Positions 1-9,060 are shown, counted from the stretch's first letter. The stretch: 64,000 nt of DNA from CBIHON01 sp966211965 (GCA_966211965.1 CBIHON010000006.1:62001-126000); one strand, 5' to 3'. Notes: a model not told the origin generated them from the letters alone. Translations and numbers: made by a program.

Positions 1-254
1 CCGTTTCGCAGCACTTTTCACCAGCAAAGTGAACGAGTAGGACTCGGGTTGCCGCCCCACCGCAATTCCGCATTTGTTCTAACCGCTCCTCGCCAATTCG
101 CACAAACCCTCACCAACCCGCACTGTTTGAACGCGTAAAATATCAATTTTGAAAGCAATGCGACGTCGCTCTCAATGACTTGCTTGCAGACTTTTGAGGA
201 ATCCGCAGGCGGTGACTCCACGCGAATAGGCAGTCCGGCCGCAAGCTACACAAT

Positions 255-800
255 ATGACCACAAAAAAGAATTCGCCCAGTTGGAGCGACGTGAAAAACA
301 AGCTTGCAGATGTCGACCGCGCCGGTCTGATCGGATTGGTGCAGGATCTCTATGCCGCCAACAAGGACAACCAGACCTTCCTGCACGCCAGGTTCGGACT
401 TGGCGAAGATGTACTCAAGCCTTACAAGACAACACTTGCTCGCTGGCTATGGCCGGACCTGTACAAGAATCAGGACACGTCGGTCGCCAAGGCAAAGAAG
501 GCCATTTCCGACTACAAGAAGGCGATTGGCCATCCGGACGGCTTGGCCGAATTGATGGTGTTCTATTGCGAGCAGGCATGCGGCTTCAGTCGCGACGTCG
601 GCCTGCAGGACGAAGCTTATTTCGACGCACTCGTGCGAATGTTTGAGCAGGCACGCAAACTCATCGGCAATATGCCGGCGGCTCAACGCGAACCTTTTCT
701 GTCCCGTCTCGACGCCGTCGCCCATGCCAGCCATGACTTCGGTTATGGCGTAGGCGACGACATGGATGCCCTGCTGGACCAGTTCAGCGGTGATGACTGA
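255..800 (+). CDS. Conserved hypothetical protein, DUF6155-like
   Basis: A 181-residue soluble protein with no signal peptide or membrane segment. The N-terminal third (LIGLVQDLYAANKDNQ at about residues 25-40, then HARF) and the helical arrangement recall the uncharacterised DUF6155-type proteins; this is from memory of the family and not proved. No catalytic motif is visible. The stop codon overlaps the start of the next gene by 8 bases, so the two are very probably translated together, which ties this protein to the primase-helicase that follows. An accessory or regulatory role in that system is inference. No function is assigned. Confidence 0.75.
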   Translation: MTTKKNSPSWSDVKNKLADVDRAGLIGLVQDLYAANKDNQTFLHARFGLGEDVLKPYKTTLARWLWPDLYKNQDTSVAKAKKAISDYKKAIGHPDGLAELMVFYCEQACGFSRDVGLQDEAYFDALVRMFEQARKLIGNMPAAQREPFLSRLDAVAHASHDFGYGVGDDMDALLDQFSGDD

Positions 801-3153
801 CAAGGAACGGCTGAACAAGCTGGAAGCAGAAAACGCCCGTTTGATTGCCCTGCTGGACGCAAACGGCATTGAATGGCGTCTGCCTCCCGCCTCCATGCCG
901 GCCGCACCCTCCCTGGAAGCTGCACAACTGTCCACATCGGACAAGGTGGCACTGTTCCGCCGTTTGTTTCGTGGCCGTACCGATGTCTACCCGGTGCGCT
1001 GGGAAAGCAAGGCGACCGGACGGACCGGTTATTCGCCCGCCTGCGCCAACGAATGGCGCGTCGGCGTCTGCGAAAAGCCGCGCATCAAATGTTCGGATTG
1101 CGACAAGCGTTTGCTGATTCCTCTGTCGGACAGCGTCATCTATGACCATTTGGCCGGCGAACATACGGTCGGCATCTATCCTCTGCTGGAGGACGATTCC
1201 TGTCATTTCCTCGCCGTCGATTTCGACGAGGCGGAATGGCGCGAGGATGCGCGCGCATTTGTTCAATCCTGCGATGAACTCGGCGTGCCGGTCGCACTTG
1301 AAATTTCCCGCTCCGGCCAAGGAGCGCACGCTTGGGTCTTCTTCAATGGAAAAGTGGCGGCGCGCGACGCCCGTCGACTCGGCACGGCGATCATCAGTCA
1401 CACCTGCGCGCGAACACGCCAATTGAAACTCACGTCCTACGACCGCTTGTTCCCCAATCAGGACAGCATGCCCAAGGGCGGATTTGGCAACCTTATCGCT
1501 CTGCCGCTCCAGAAGAAGCCACGCGAAAACGGCCATAGTGTGTTTGTCGACGCCAGCCTGATTGCGTATCCGGATCAGTGGGCATTCCTGAACGCTATCC
1601 AGCCAATGACGCCGCACGACATCGAACCGACAATCCTTCGTGCAACCGGCGCCCGGCATCCGCTCGATGTGGAATTCATCGACGAAGAAGACCTGGCAAT
1701 GCCGTGGAAACGCAACCTGCCGGATTCCAGACAACTCTCCGGCCCTATGCCGACTGCACTGACAGTGACGCTCGCCAATCTCATCTATTTCGAGAAGGCC
1801 CAGTTGCCGCAGTCTCTCGCCAACCGATTGATACGCCTGGCCGCTTTTCAGAATCCCGAGTTTTACAAGGCACAAGCGATGCGCATGTCGGTCTGGGACA
1901 AACCGCGCGTGATTGGCTGCGCCGAGAATTATCCGCAGCATATCGCTCTGCCGCGTGGCTGCCTTGATGCGGTACAGAGCCTGCTTCAGGATAACGGCAT
2001 TCGTTGCGACCTGCGCGATGAACGGTACGCCGGTGAGACGCTCGATGCGCACTTCGGCGGTACATTGCGCCTCGATCAGGAAGCGGCCGTCGCCGCCATG
2101 TTGCACCATGATGCCGGCGTGCTATGTGCCCCCACCGCCTTTGGCAAGACAGTCACGGCAGCGGCCATGATCGCACAACGCGGCGTCAATACATTGATCC
2201 TGGTGCACCGTACCGAATTGCTCAAGCAATGGCAGGAACGCTTGCAGGCATTTCTCGGTGTCGGCAAGGGAATCGTCGGCACCATCGGCGGCGGCAAATC
2301 CAGGCCGACTGGAAAAATCGACGTTGCAGTGATGCAGTCGCTCTCCCGTCAAGGCGAAATCAATCCGCTGGTCGAAAACTACGGCCATGTGATCGTCGAT
2401 GAATGCCACCATGTCGGAGCAGCCTCATTCGATGCGATCCTCAAGCGGACAAAAGCCAGGTTTGTCCTTGGGCTGACGGCCACGCCCATTCGACGCGATG
2501 GCCAGCAGCCGATCATCTTCATGCAGTGCGGTCCAATCCGCCACAGAGCGGACAGACCGGCCACGGCTCCCCATGACCTGGAAGTGAGCCCGCGTTTCCT
2601 TTCAAGACACATTGATCTGCCGGCTGACGCGGGAATTCAAGATGTGTTCCGCCATCTCGCCAACGACCGGATGAGGACAGATACGGTCGCAAGCCATGTT
2701 GTGGCCGCATTCAACGAGGGACGGAAAGTCCTTGTGCTGACCGAGCGCACCGAGCATCTCGATGCGATTCTTGCGGCGCTGAACGGTAAAATGCCCGCGC
2801 CCTTCGTTCTGCATGGCCGAATGTCAAAGAAACAGCGCGCACTCGTGATCGCGGAACTGGATGCGCTGCCCGCCGACACTCCCCGCGTTCTGCTTGCGAC
2901 CGGCAAACTGGTCGGAGAAGGTTTCGATCATCCGCCACTCGACACGCTGCTGCTCGCCATGCCCGTTTCCTGGAAAGGTACGTTGCAGCAATATGCAGGC
3001 CGGCTCCACCGCGAGCACGCTGCCAAAACGGACGTGCGCGTGGTTGACTTCGTTGACAGCGGCCATCCCGTGCTGCTTCGGATGTGGGACAAGCGCCAGC
3101 GTGGCTATCGGGCGATGGGCTATCGTATCGCGGAGGGTATCGCGGAGGAATGA
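793..3153 (+). CDS. TOTE-type primase-helicase fusion (archaeo-eukaryotic primase + SF2 helicase)
   Basis: A 786-residue protein. I chose the ATG at 793 because it gives an N-terminal short coiled coil (LNKLEAENARL) as in TOTE proteins; an in-frame ATG at 766 would add nine unlikely residues. In order: the coiled coil, a Cys cluster at about 84-104 that probably binds zinc, and an archaeo-eukaryotic primase domain with the metal motif LAVDFD near 140-145 and RSGQGAHAW near 173-181. A superfamily 2 helicase follows, with Walker A APTAFGKT near 446-453, DECH near 536-539, TATP near 562, and a C-terminal lobe with GEGFDHPP and QQYAGRLHR. The family is known from predicted nucleic-acid conflict systems and transposon-linked loci. 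It likely acts on foreign or replicating DNA; the substrate is unknown. All listed motifs are intact. Confidence 0.9.
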   Translation: MTDKERLNKLEAENARLIALLDANGIEWRLPPASMPAAPSLEAAQLSTSDKVALFRRLFRGRTDVYPVRWESKATGRTGYSPACANEWRVGVCEKPRIKCSDCDKRLLIPLSDSVIYDHLAGEHTVGIYPLLEDDSCHFLAVDFDEAEWREDARAFVQSCDELGVPVALEISRSGQGAHAWVFFNGKVAARDARRLGTAIISHTCARTRQLKLTSYDRLFPNQDSMPKGGFGNLIALPLQKKPRENGHSVFVDASLIAYPDQWAFLNAIQPMTPHDIEPTILRATGARHPLDVEFIDEEDLAMPWKRNLPDSRQLSGPMPTALTVTLANLIYFEKAQLPQSLANRLIRLAAFQNPEFYKAQAMRMSVWDKPRVIGCAENYPQHIALPRGCLDAVQSLLQDNGIRCDLRDERYAGETLDAHFGGTLRLDQEAAVAAMLHHDAGVLCAPTAFGKTVTAAAMIAQRGVNTLILVHRTELLKQWQERLQAFLGVGKGIVGTIGGGKSRPTGKIDVAVMQSLSRQGEINPLVENYGHVIVDECHHVGAASFDAILKRTKARFVLGLTATPIRRDGQQPIIFMQCGPIRHRADRPATAPHDLEVSPRFLSRHIDLPADAGIQDVFRHLANDRMRTDTVASHVVAAFNEGRKVLVLTERTEHLDAILAALNGKMPAPFVLHGRMSKKQRALVIAELDALPADTPRVLLATGKLVGEGFDHPPLDTLLLAMPVSWKGTLQQYAGRLHREHAAKTDVRVVDFVDSGHPVLLRMWDKRQRGYRAMGYRIAEGIAEE

Positions 3154-3170
3154 GATAACACCAAAATTTC

Positions 3171-3205
3171 GGATATTTCGAATATTCGTTTATTTCGGTT
3201 ATACT
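3171..3205 (+). promoter_or_regulatory. Promoter and palindromic operator of the toxin-antitoxin pair
   Basis: A good -10 hexamer TATACT lies at 3200-3205, 28 bases before the antitoxin start. A perfect 10-base palindrome CGAATATTCG at 3179-3188 and repeated TTTCG units sit where the -35 element would be. Overlap of a palindrome with the promoter fits autorepression by the HTH antitoxin, which is inference. Confidence 0.45.
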
Positions 3206-3232
3206 GTCTCCAACCTTTTTCAGGAGACTTTC

Positions 3233-3697
3233 ATGACAGCACATATGCCGACCCGCCCGTTACCAACGGCGGAAGAGACCGCGCTCGCCCGCGAGAGTGG
3301 CCGAACCCTGTCCGCCTACCTGCAAACCCGGGCAGAAGCCCAGCAAATCGAGATTTTGGATGATAAAGGTGCGGCGCACCCGGTTCATATCCCGGTTTCC
3401 GCACTCCGCTTGTTGGTGGATGTTCTGACCGAAATCGGTGAGGGCAACGCAGTCAGCATCATTCCCATTCACGCTGAACTCACAACGCAGGAGGCGGCTG
3501 ACGTGCTGAACGTATCCCGCCCATTTCTGGTCCAGTTGCTGGAACGCGGTGAAATACCTTTTCACAAAATCGGCACGCATCGCCGTGTCCGCTATCAGGA
3601 TGTGCTCGCATACAAAGAACGGACTGATGCGGAACGCAGCAAGGCCCTTGATGCACTGGCTGAACAAGCCCAGGCGCTCAATATGGGGTATGAATGA
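3233..3697 (+). CDS. Excisionase-type HTH antitoxin
   Basis: A 154-residue protein. The ATG at 3233 has a strong ribosome site (AGGAG about 7 bases upstream). Residues about 80-130 form a MerR/excisionase-like helix-turn-helix (LTTQEAADVLNVSRPFLVQLL, followed by the wing IPFHKIGTHRRVRY). The N-terminal half probably binds the partner. Its stop overlaps the ATG of the downstream PIN gene (ATGA), the usual arrangement of a type II toxin-antitoxin pair, so it should neutralise that toxin and repress its own promoter. The family is well known for pairing an excisionase-type DNA-binding domain with PIN toxins. Confidence 0.85.
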   Translation: MTAHMPTRPLPTAEETALARESGRTLSAYLQTRAEAQQIEILDDKGAAHPVHIPVSALRLLVDVLTEIGEGNAVSIIPIHAELTTQEAADVLNVSRPFLVQLLERGEIPFHKIGTHRRVRYQDVLAYKERTDAERSKALDALAEQAQALNMGYE

Positions 3698-4266
3698 GCT
3701 CGCACTTCACCGTCATCTACGATGCGTGCGTGCTCTACCCGGCACCGCTGCGGGACTTCTTGATGCACCTCGCGCTGACTGATCTGTACCGGGCACGCTG
3801 GACCAACCTTATTCACGATGAGTGGACACGAAATGTCCTCAAACAACGTCCCGATTTGAAACCCGAAGACGTTGAGCGTACCCGCTCGCTGATGAATTCG
3901 CATGTGCGCGATAGTCTGGTGACCGGTTTCGAGCACCTGATCACATCCATCGAGCTGCCCGATGTGGATGATCGGCATGTGGTGGCGGCCGCTATTCATA
4001 GCGGTGCAAATCTGATCGTCACTTTTAACTTGAAAGACTTTCCGGCTGGAGCACTGCAGCGCTACAACCTCCTCGCACAACACCCGGACGATTTCATCTT
4101 TGACCTTCTGGATCTTCATCCCGCACTGGTATGCCAAGCGGCGGCCAATCATCGACGATCCTTAAAAAATCCGCCCAAGACAGCAGACGAATATCTCGAC
4201 ACGCTGCTCAAGCAGGGACTAACCCAGACGGTGGGATTGCTGCGCGACTGGAAGGTGGCAATCTGA
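3694..4266 (+). CDS. PIN-domain ribonuclease toxin
   Basis: A 190-residue protein whose first three quarters is a PIN domain: VIYDACVLYP at the N-terminus supplies the first acidic residue, DVDDRHVVAAAI the central acidic pair, and IVTFNLKDFP the conserved strand near residue 110. PIN toxins are metal-dependent RNases, often cutting tRNA or mRNA. The start overlaps the antitoxin stop by four bases. The C-terminal 50 residues (DEYLDTLLKQGL) are typical of longer PIN proteins paired with excisionase-type antitoxins. The target RNA cannot be read from sequence. Confidence 0.85.
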   Translation: MSSHFTVIYDACVLYPAPLRDFLMHLALTDLYRARWTNLIHDEWTRNVLKQRPDLKPEDVERTRSLMNSHVRDSLVTGFEHLITSIELPDVDDRHVVAAAIHSGANLIVTFNLKDFPAGALQRYNLLAQHPDDFIFDLLDLHPALVCQAAANHRRSLKNPPKTADEYLDTLLKQGLTQTVGLLRDWKVAI

Positions 4267-4270
4267 CGGA

Positions 4271-4444
4271 CTGGTTCGATTGCGAAACTGGGAATCGAAC
4301 CGGCGTTTTCAAAAATGGGGGGTAATAGCATTTTCGTGCACTGGTCGAGCATGGCCATCTAAACCAGCATGGCAGTAGTCGGGGTGTCTGGTACGAACTG
4401 CGCTGACTGGTGTGCCGGTTCGGTTGAAAAACAGGGAATCGAAT
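4271..4444. repeat. Pair of diverged direct repeats after the toxin gene
   Basis: Two related stretches of about 30 bases, at 4271-4302 and 4415-4444, share the pattern GGTTCG(A/G)TTG, then (C/A)GGGAATCGAA. Each also contains a short inverted repeat (GGTTCGATT with AATCGAACC in the first). They flank roughly 110 bases with no gene. They could be attachment-site relics or binding sites. Confidence 0.4.
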
Positions 4445-4449
4445 AAAAG

Positions 4450-4662
4450 TCAGCCCGCGCTGGACTGAACTGCAATCACCTTGGTTGACGTCGACAAGCA
4501 GGATTCCTCGTAGGCTTCAATGTCGATCTGGCGATAGACAACCCGGCCGCCGAGTTTCAGGAACTTCGGCCCAATCCCATCGCTGCGCCAGCGTTCAAGA
4601 GTTGCCTCACTGACGTGCCAGCGAGTGGCCAATTGCTTTTGGTTGAGGTGAACGACTTCCAT
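4450..4662 (-). CDS. AlpA-like small HTH regulator
   Basis: A 70-residue protein. I chose the start at 4662 because GGAAGGAAA lies just upstream and the folded domain begins there, although the frame stays open further upstream. It is almost entirely a winged helix (LNQKQLATRWHVSEATLERW, then GPKFLKLGGRVVYR), as in AlpA/excisionase regulators and prophage transcriptional activators. Such proteins control integrases or excision of mobile elements. It points away from the toxin-antitoxin pair. No integrase is seen nearby, so its target is unknown. Confidence 0.75.
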   Translation of the reverse strand: MEVVHLNQKQLATRWHVSEATLERWRSDGIGPKFLKLGGRVVYRQIDIEAYEESCLSTSTKVIAVQSSAG

Positions 4663-5681
4663 CTTGCTTTCCTTCCGAATGAGTTGGCAGAATCCCATGA
4701 ACGCGTTGTTCCGCCCACAAGTCAAGTTTCGGCAAGCAGGACAAACAACCAAGGTCCGATAAACTCGGCGATCTTCGCTCGTGTTTGTTATTGGATGCAT
4801 CACGACATGCACTACCCAAGCTGCTGAAATTCTAGCGCTATCGGTGACGATCAATCAGGCATCGCTTTAGCACCATTTCTCTCTGGTTATTAGCGCTCCA
4901 TAGACGCTGAGTTGGTACTGTTTGCTCCAGGGTGTCACCCCACCATTAGAATCAATGTTAAAGGGAGCAATGGGCGGGGCTGCTTGCTTGTTAGCCGTTT
5001 ATTGAGGCTGAATTCACTACCTGTTTGCGAGTGCAAATTGGACAGGGCAGTCTCAGCGCTTTTCTTCTCAGGAAATACCGATTCCTTGTCCTTTCGACGC
5101 AATCGGATACTGCTTGACGCACCAAGCGTTCCAGGGTTGCGTTATCGTCCAGCTTCTTGGCGATCGGATCGTTCAGATCGGCTGTATCTCCTTCCCCAAT
5201 GCTACGCCTCATGAATATTGGTGGGGGTATTCATACCGCCATGGGCAATGAATTGTGGTGCGTTGGATGGGTTCGAATTATCGAACACCTTCCGCCTATC
5301 CGCAAGCGGCAAGTAGTTTAGCTATTGCCCTTTCATGCGGCGGAAGGCGCTACGCCTTTCCGCCCTCGGTGCTACACAGCACGACGCTTACTGCTTTCCT
5401 CCAACAGTTGACGGATTTTAGGAATTTCCGTGGAGCAGTAACAATAGCCCTTCCTCCGATGGAAAACCCCGCTCACAATATCGCGCCCTGGATACAGATC
5501 CTCAGCGGAAAAGAAATTCCGGCAATGCGGCAAACCGCACCAATGAATCGACCTGGAGGAGCCTCCGTAAGTGAAGGGGACTCCTCTGTGTTAAGAGAGT
5601 GCGCAGCAATCAGTTAGCAAGACGAGGACAACCCGGACGCAGTTCACTCCCTGCAATCCAGCTATTTCGACTGCGATAAGC
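4663..5681. other. Gene-poor interval of about 1 kb
   Basis: No protein with recognisable domain or convincing ribosome site is visible in either strand. The short open frames here lack family features. The only clear structure is a GC-rich hairpin at 5339-5364. The interval may contain decayed mobile-element sequence, given the AlpA-like gene at its left edge. Confidence 0.5.
5339..5364. repeat. GC-rich inverted repeat
   Basis: GGCGGAAGGCG and CGCCTTTCCGCC form a tight stem with a very short loop. There is no T-run, so a terminator is not well supported. It is compatible with a dispersed palindromic unit. Confidence 0.4.
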
Positions 5682-6914
5682 TTATAGCAAGGTTTTGGCC
5701 AAGGCTTCCAATTGCGCGCGATACTCGGCTTCACCAAGCTGCTTGCGCGCGACTCCGCTCTCGAAGGCGGCTGCGGCAATCTTGGGTGTTACTCCGGTCA
5801 GCAGACGCTTGTCCAGCAAGGTCGGCACGATACATTCCCGGCCGAAGTTCTGATCGCCGCGCACCATTTCAGCCAGCGCAACAACACAAGCACGCTTCAT
5901 AGCCTGGTTGATGGTGGTGGCGGAGACATCCAGCGCTGCGCGGAACAAGTAGGGGAAGCACAGCGCGTTGTTGATCTGGTTCGGGTAGTCGGAACGACCG
6001 GTGGCGATGATGGCGTCGGGAGCGACTTCGCGCACCAGTTCCGGCCTTAGTTCGGGGTCGGGGTTGGCCAGGGCAAACACGATCGGCTTGGCGGCCATTT
6101 TTTGCACGTCTTCCTGTTTCAGCAAACCTGGGCCGGACAAGCCCAGGAATACGTCGGCATTCGGGATCACGTCGGATAGGGTTTTGGCTGTCGTGTTTTG
6201 CGCCCATGCCCGCTTTTCGCCGGTCAATTCGCGCTCGGTGGTGAGTACGCCACGGCTGTCGCAGACATAGACGTTTTGACGCCGCACGCCCAGGTCCAGC
6301 AGCATGTCGAGGCAGGCCATCGCGGCTGCACCGGCACCGGAACACACAACCTTGACGTCAGCGGCCTTGCGGCTGGTAAGTTGAAGGGCGTTCAAGAAGC
6401 CTGCGCCGACCACGATCGCGGTACCGTGCTGATCGTCATGAAACACGGGGATCGACAAACGCTCGCGCAACTGACGCTCGACGAAAAAGCATTCCGGCGC
6501 CTTGATGTCTTCCAGGTTGATGCCGCCGAAAGTCGGATGAAGCGCGGCGATGATCTCGACCAGATTTTCCGGATTGGTTTCGTCAATTTCGATGTCGAAC
6601 GCATCGATGCCGGCGAATTTCTTGAAGAGCACCGCCTTGCCTTCCATCACAGGCTTGCCGGCCAGTGCGCCGATGTCGCCTAAGCCGAGCACCGCGGTGC
6701 CGTTGGTGATGACGCCGACCAAGTTGCCTTTGGCAGTATATTCATAGGCTTTGGCCGGGCTCTTCTGGATTTCCAGGCAAGGAACGGCGACGCCGGGAGA
6801 ATAAGCCAGAGCGAGGTCCGCTTGGTTGCCGACAGCCTTGGTGACTTGGATCGCAATTTTTCCGGGTTGCCCGGCTGCGTGGTATTCGAGCGCTTTTTGT
6901 TCAAGTGTGTTCAT
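5682..6914 (-). CDS. NADP-type malic enzyme, short form
   Basis: Malic enzyme decarboxylates malate to pyruvate while reducing NAD(P), linking the citric acid cycle to pyruvate and supplying NADPH. The 410 residues include the malic N-domain (SPGVAVPCLEI, GLGDIG, HDDQHGTAIV) and the NAD-binding domain (CSGAGAAAMACLD, FALANPDPE, ATGRSDYPNQINN). The large MaeB enzymes of about 750 residues carry a C-terminal phosphotransacetylase-like domain; this protein stops before it, at the normal end of the catalytic part. It is transcribed divergently from the acetyltransferase gene. Cofactor preference is assigned by family resemblance only. Confidence 0.9.
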   Translation of the reverse strand: MNTLEQKALEYHAAGQPGKIAIQVTKAVGNQADLALAYSPGVAVPCLEIQKSPAKAYEYTAKGNLVGVITNGTAVLGLGDIGALAGKPVMEGKAVLFKKFAGIDAFDIEIDETNPENLVEIIAALHPTFGGINLEDIKAPECFFVERQLRERLSIPVFHDDQHGTAIVVGAGFLNALQLTSRKAADVKVVCSGAGAAAMACLDMLLDLGVRRQNVYVCDSRGVLTTERELTGEKRAWAQNTTAKTLSDVIPNADVFLGLSGPGLLKQEDVQKMAAKPIVFALANPDPELRPELVREVAPDAIIATGRSDYPNQINNALCFPYLFRAALDVSATTINQAMKRACVVALAEMVRGDQNFGRECIVPTLLDKRLLTGVTPKIAAAAFESGVARKQLGEAEYRAQLEALAKTLL

Positions 6915-7197
6915 GTGTGTATGTGCCCCAAAAAGCAGACTGTAATGGTTCTAGTGAAGAAAGAAAATTGCGGTTAGTGCGTATTCGGGATGGATTCGCG
7001 GAGCAAAAAGGCAGAGGGATGCCGGTCATGCAGCAGAAAATATCCAGCGGACGCACGGAGCATACTGGGCGCAGCGGAAAATTTCTAATGCCTTATTTTT
7101 ATAGGCCCATACAGATTCTGCATAGAATGGGAATATCCGGTTGCCAAACAGCACGGCGCCGCATCGAATGAGACGCGTAAGCATAAGAGGAACATAG

Positions 7198-8049
7198 ATG
7201 GAAATCAATCGTGTTTTCAACGTACGGCCAATGACCCGCGCAGAGCTTGACCTTGCGCTTGATTGGGCCGCAAGCGAAGGATGGAATCCGGGCCTGCATG
7301 ATGCCGAATGTTTTTATGCAGCCGATCCGCAAGGCTTCCTGATCGGGCACTTGGGCGACGAAGCGGTCGGATGTATTTCAGCCGTTGCCTATGACGCGCA
7401 TTTCGGCTTCCTCGGGCTTTACATCGTCCGGCCGCAATTCCGTGGCAAAGGCTTCGGCTGGAAACTATGGCAGGCCGCCATCGCATATTTAGGTGAGCGC
7501 ACCATTGGCCTGGATGGCGTGGTCGAGCAGCAGGACAATTATCGAAAATCCGGGTTTCATCTGGATTATCGCAATATCCGCTATCAAGGCATTGCGCAGG
7601 GCCGCATGCCATCGACCTCGGCGATTGCGGATTTGGCCACGCTTCCCTTTGATGAAATCTGTGCTTATGACCGTGGCTTGTTCCCGGCGCCGCGGCAACG
7701 CTTTTTGCACTGCTGGCTGAGCCAGCCTCAGGCTTATGCTTTCGGTGCCAGGAAAAATGGAAGGCTCGCAGGATATGGGTTGCGGCGTCCTTGCCGTGCC
7801 GGCTACAAGATCGGCCCGCTGTTCGCGGACTCACCGGAGTTGGCAGAAGACTTGTTCCAAGCACTGACCGCTCACATTGTCGGCACACCGATTTTTCTGG
7901 ACATCCCGGAAATCAATCCCGCCGCAGTCGCACTGGCGCAGCGCCATGGCATGAATAAAGTGTTTGAAACCGCGCGCATGTACACCAGGCAATCCCCTAT
8001 AATAGCTGCCGGAAAAACCTACGGCGTGACGACCTTCGAGTTGGGCTGA
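7198..8049 (+). CDS. GNAT acetyltransferase with YitH-like C-terminal domain
   Basis: A 283-residue protein started by ATG 7198 with AGAGGAA eight bases upstream. Residues 8-140 form a GNAT fold (YIVRPQFRGKGFGWKLWQAA is the acetyl-CoA loop, with R-x-x-G-x-G/A as RGKGFG). The second half, from about 145, resembles the extra domain found after GNAT in YitH-type proteins (IGPLFADSPELAEDLFQAL, FLDIPEINPAA). The acceptor substrate is unknown. It stands alone between two non-coding gaps. Confidence 0.88.
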   Translation: MEINRVFNVRPMTRAELDLALDWAASEGWNPGLHDAECFYAADPQGFLIGHLGDEAVGCISAVAYDAHFGFLGLYIVRPQFRGKGFGWKLWQAAIAYLGERTIGLDGVVEQQDNYRKSGFHLDYRNIRYQGIAQGRMPSTSAIADLATLPFDEICAYDRGLFPAPRQRFLHCWLSQPQAYAFGARKNGRLAGYGLRRPCRAGYKIGPLFADSPELAEDLFQALTAHIVGTPIFLDIPEINPAAVALAQRHGMNKVFETARMYTRQSPIIAAGKTYGVTTFELG

Positions 8050-8054
8050 TCGGC

Positions 8055-8092
8055 ACGCACGCGCACAAGTGTACGCCGGGCACCGCAGATCA
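8055..8092. repeat. Partial copy of a dispersed intergenic repeat
   Basis: The stretch with GTGTACGCCGGGCACCG closely matches the inner part of the large palindrome at 31004-31126 (there ATGTACGCCGAGCACCG), including the bases before it (ACGCG and ACA). Two copies in 64 kb suggest a genomic repeat family. Confidence 0.45.
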
Positions 8093-8232
8093 AAAGTCAA
8101 TTTGCACAGTACAACGGCAAAACGATCAGCGTCAATGCGGTGATGAAAATCATTTATTGTATTTGCGTTGGACCGCCGGATTCAGGAGTGGGGAGGTCAA
8201 TTTACTCAAAACGACGAGACTGCGCTAAGGCG

Positions 8233-8264
8233 ATCAGGTAAATAATGACCTGATAATGACCTGA
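8233..8264. promoter_or_regulatory. Palindrome and tandem repeat before the redoxin gene
   Basis: ATCAGGT at 8233-8239 pairs with ACCTGAT at 8248-8254, and TAATGACCTGA is repeated in tandem at 8243-8253 and 8254-8264. This lies 80-110 bases upstream of the redoxin start and may be an operator. Confidence 0.3.
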
Positions 8265-8343
8265 ATTAAGCGAAGAATTAAGCCAAAGACGCGGCCATTC
8301 TTGTATCGGCGCATGGTCGTCTTATGAAAAATCTGGAGGGGTG

Positions 8344-8859
8344 ATGGACAAAAGAACATTCATGCAATACATGGCAGCCGGTGCGCTTGGCGCAGTCGCA
8401 CTGCAAGGATTCGCACAGGAGCAAAAAAAGCCGGTGATCCGCCATACCCTTTCCGGCTTCGACAGCGATGCCAAACCGGTCAGCCTGGATGATTTCGCGG
8501 GCAAGGTTTGCCTGGTCAGCTTTTTCACCGCGGGCTGCAATCTCTGCACCAATGATTTAAGGCTGATGCGCGAATTCTACATGGGTAACATGAAGCGCAA
8601 CTTCGTTCTGCTCGGCGTGAATATCGACGCGAAGAAGGAAGACTTCAAGCAATACATGCAATTGATATCGCTGTCGGTCCCGGCCGAGCAGCGCTTTCCC
8701 ATCATCTGGCGCAATGCACCAGGACATCAGGACAGTTTCGGCGCGATTGCAAAAAAGCCGACGCACTTCGTGCTCGACAAAGCGCATCGGCAAGTAGTAC
8801 GGCGCGAAGGCCCGTTTCAGCCTACCGATTGGGATGATCTCTGGACCTCGCTGGCGTGA
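8344..8859 (+). CDS. Exported thioredoxin-fold (SCO/TlpA-like) redoxin
   Basis: 171 residues from ATG 8344, preceded by GGAGGG; a GTG at 8341 is too close to that site. The N-terminus (KRTFMQYMAAGALGAVALQGFAQ) is a signal peptide. The mature part is a thioredoxin fold with the redox pair CNLC near residues 60-63 in VSFFTAGCNLCTNDL, followed by GVNIDAKKEDFKQY and KPTHFVLDKAHR. SCO and TlpA proteins act outside the cytoplasm in copper delivery or disulfide reduction; which applies here is not determined. No cytochrome oxidase genes adjoin it. Confidence 0.8.
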   Translation: MDKRTFMQYMAAGALGAVALQGFAQEQKKPVIRHTLSGFDSDAKPVSLDDFAGKVCLVSFFTAGCNLCTNDLRLMREFYMGNMKRNFVLLGVNIDAKKEDFKQYMQLISLSVPAEQRFPIIWRNAPGHQDSFGAIAKKPTHFVLDKAHRQVVRREGPFQPTDWDDLWTSLA

Positions 8860-8865
8860 TCGGCA

Positions 8866-9060
8866 TCAATAAGCAGCCGTTAGAATTTCCCTCGGATGCT
8901 TGCCGCTATCAATTTCGGTGATGAACGCATCCGCATAATCCCCCAGGAAATCGTGCAGCGTCCTTCACTATCCACGATCAGATTGTGTACGCCGAGGCGG
9001 AATTTCCTCACCTTCTCGCCAAGGCCGATCAAGGGGATTGAAAAATAAGAGATTTCCTTG
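8866..9060 (-). pseudogene. Possible frameshifted remnant of a small protein gene
   Basis: On the minus strand one frame reads GEKVRKFRLGVHNLIVDSEG and, after a one-base shift, another reads LHDFLGDYADAFITEIDSG and continues to a stop at 8866-8868. The two fit end to end as a plausible protein tail. No intact start was found upstream. I do not know the family; the call rests on frame continuity alone. Confidence 0.3.

Noticed and set aside
784..2109. Open frame of about 440 codons on the minus strand
   Set aside because: It lies opposite the primase-helicase and has no recognisable motif.
4271..4302. GGTTCGATT ... AATCGAACC resembling a tRNA T-arm
   Set aside because: No acceptor stem, anticodon arm or CCA-proximal pairing can be built around it, so it is not a tRNA.
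5255..5617. Open frame of 120 codons on the plus strand
   Set aside because: It has no ribosome site, no domain and contains the GC-rich hairpin, so it is not supported as a gene.
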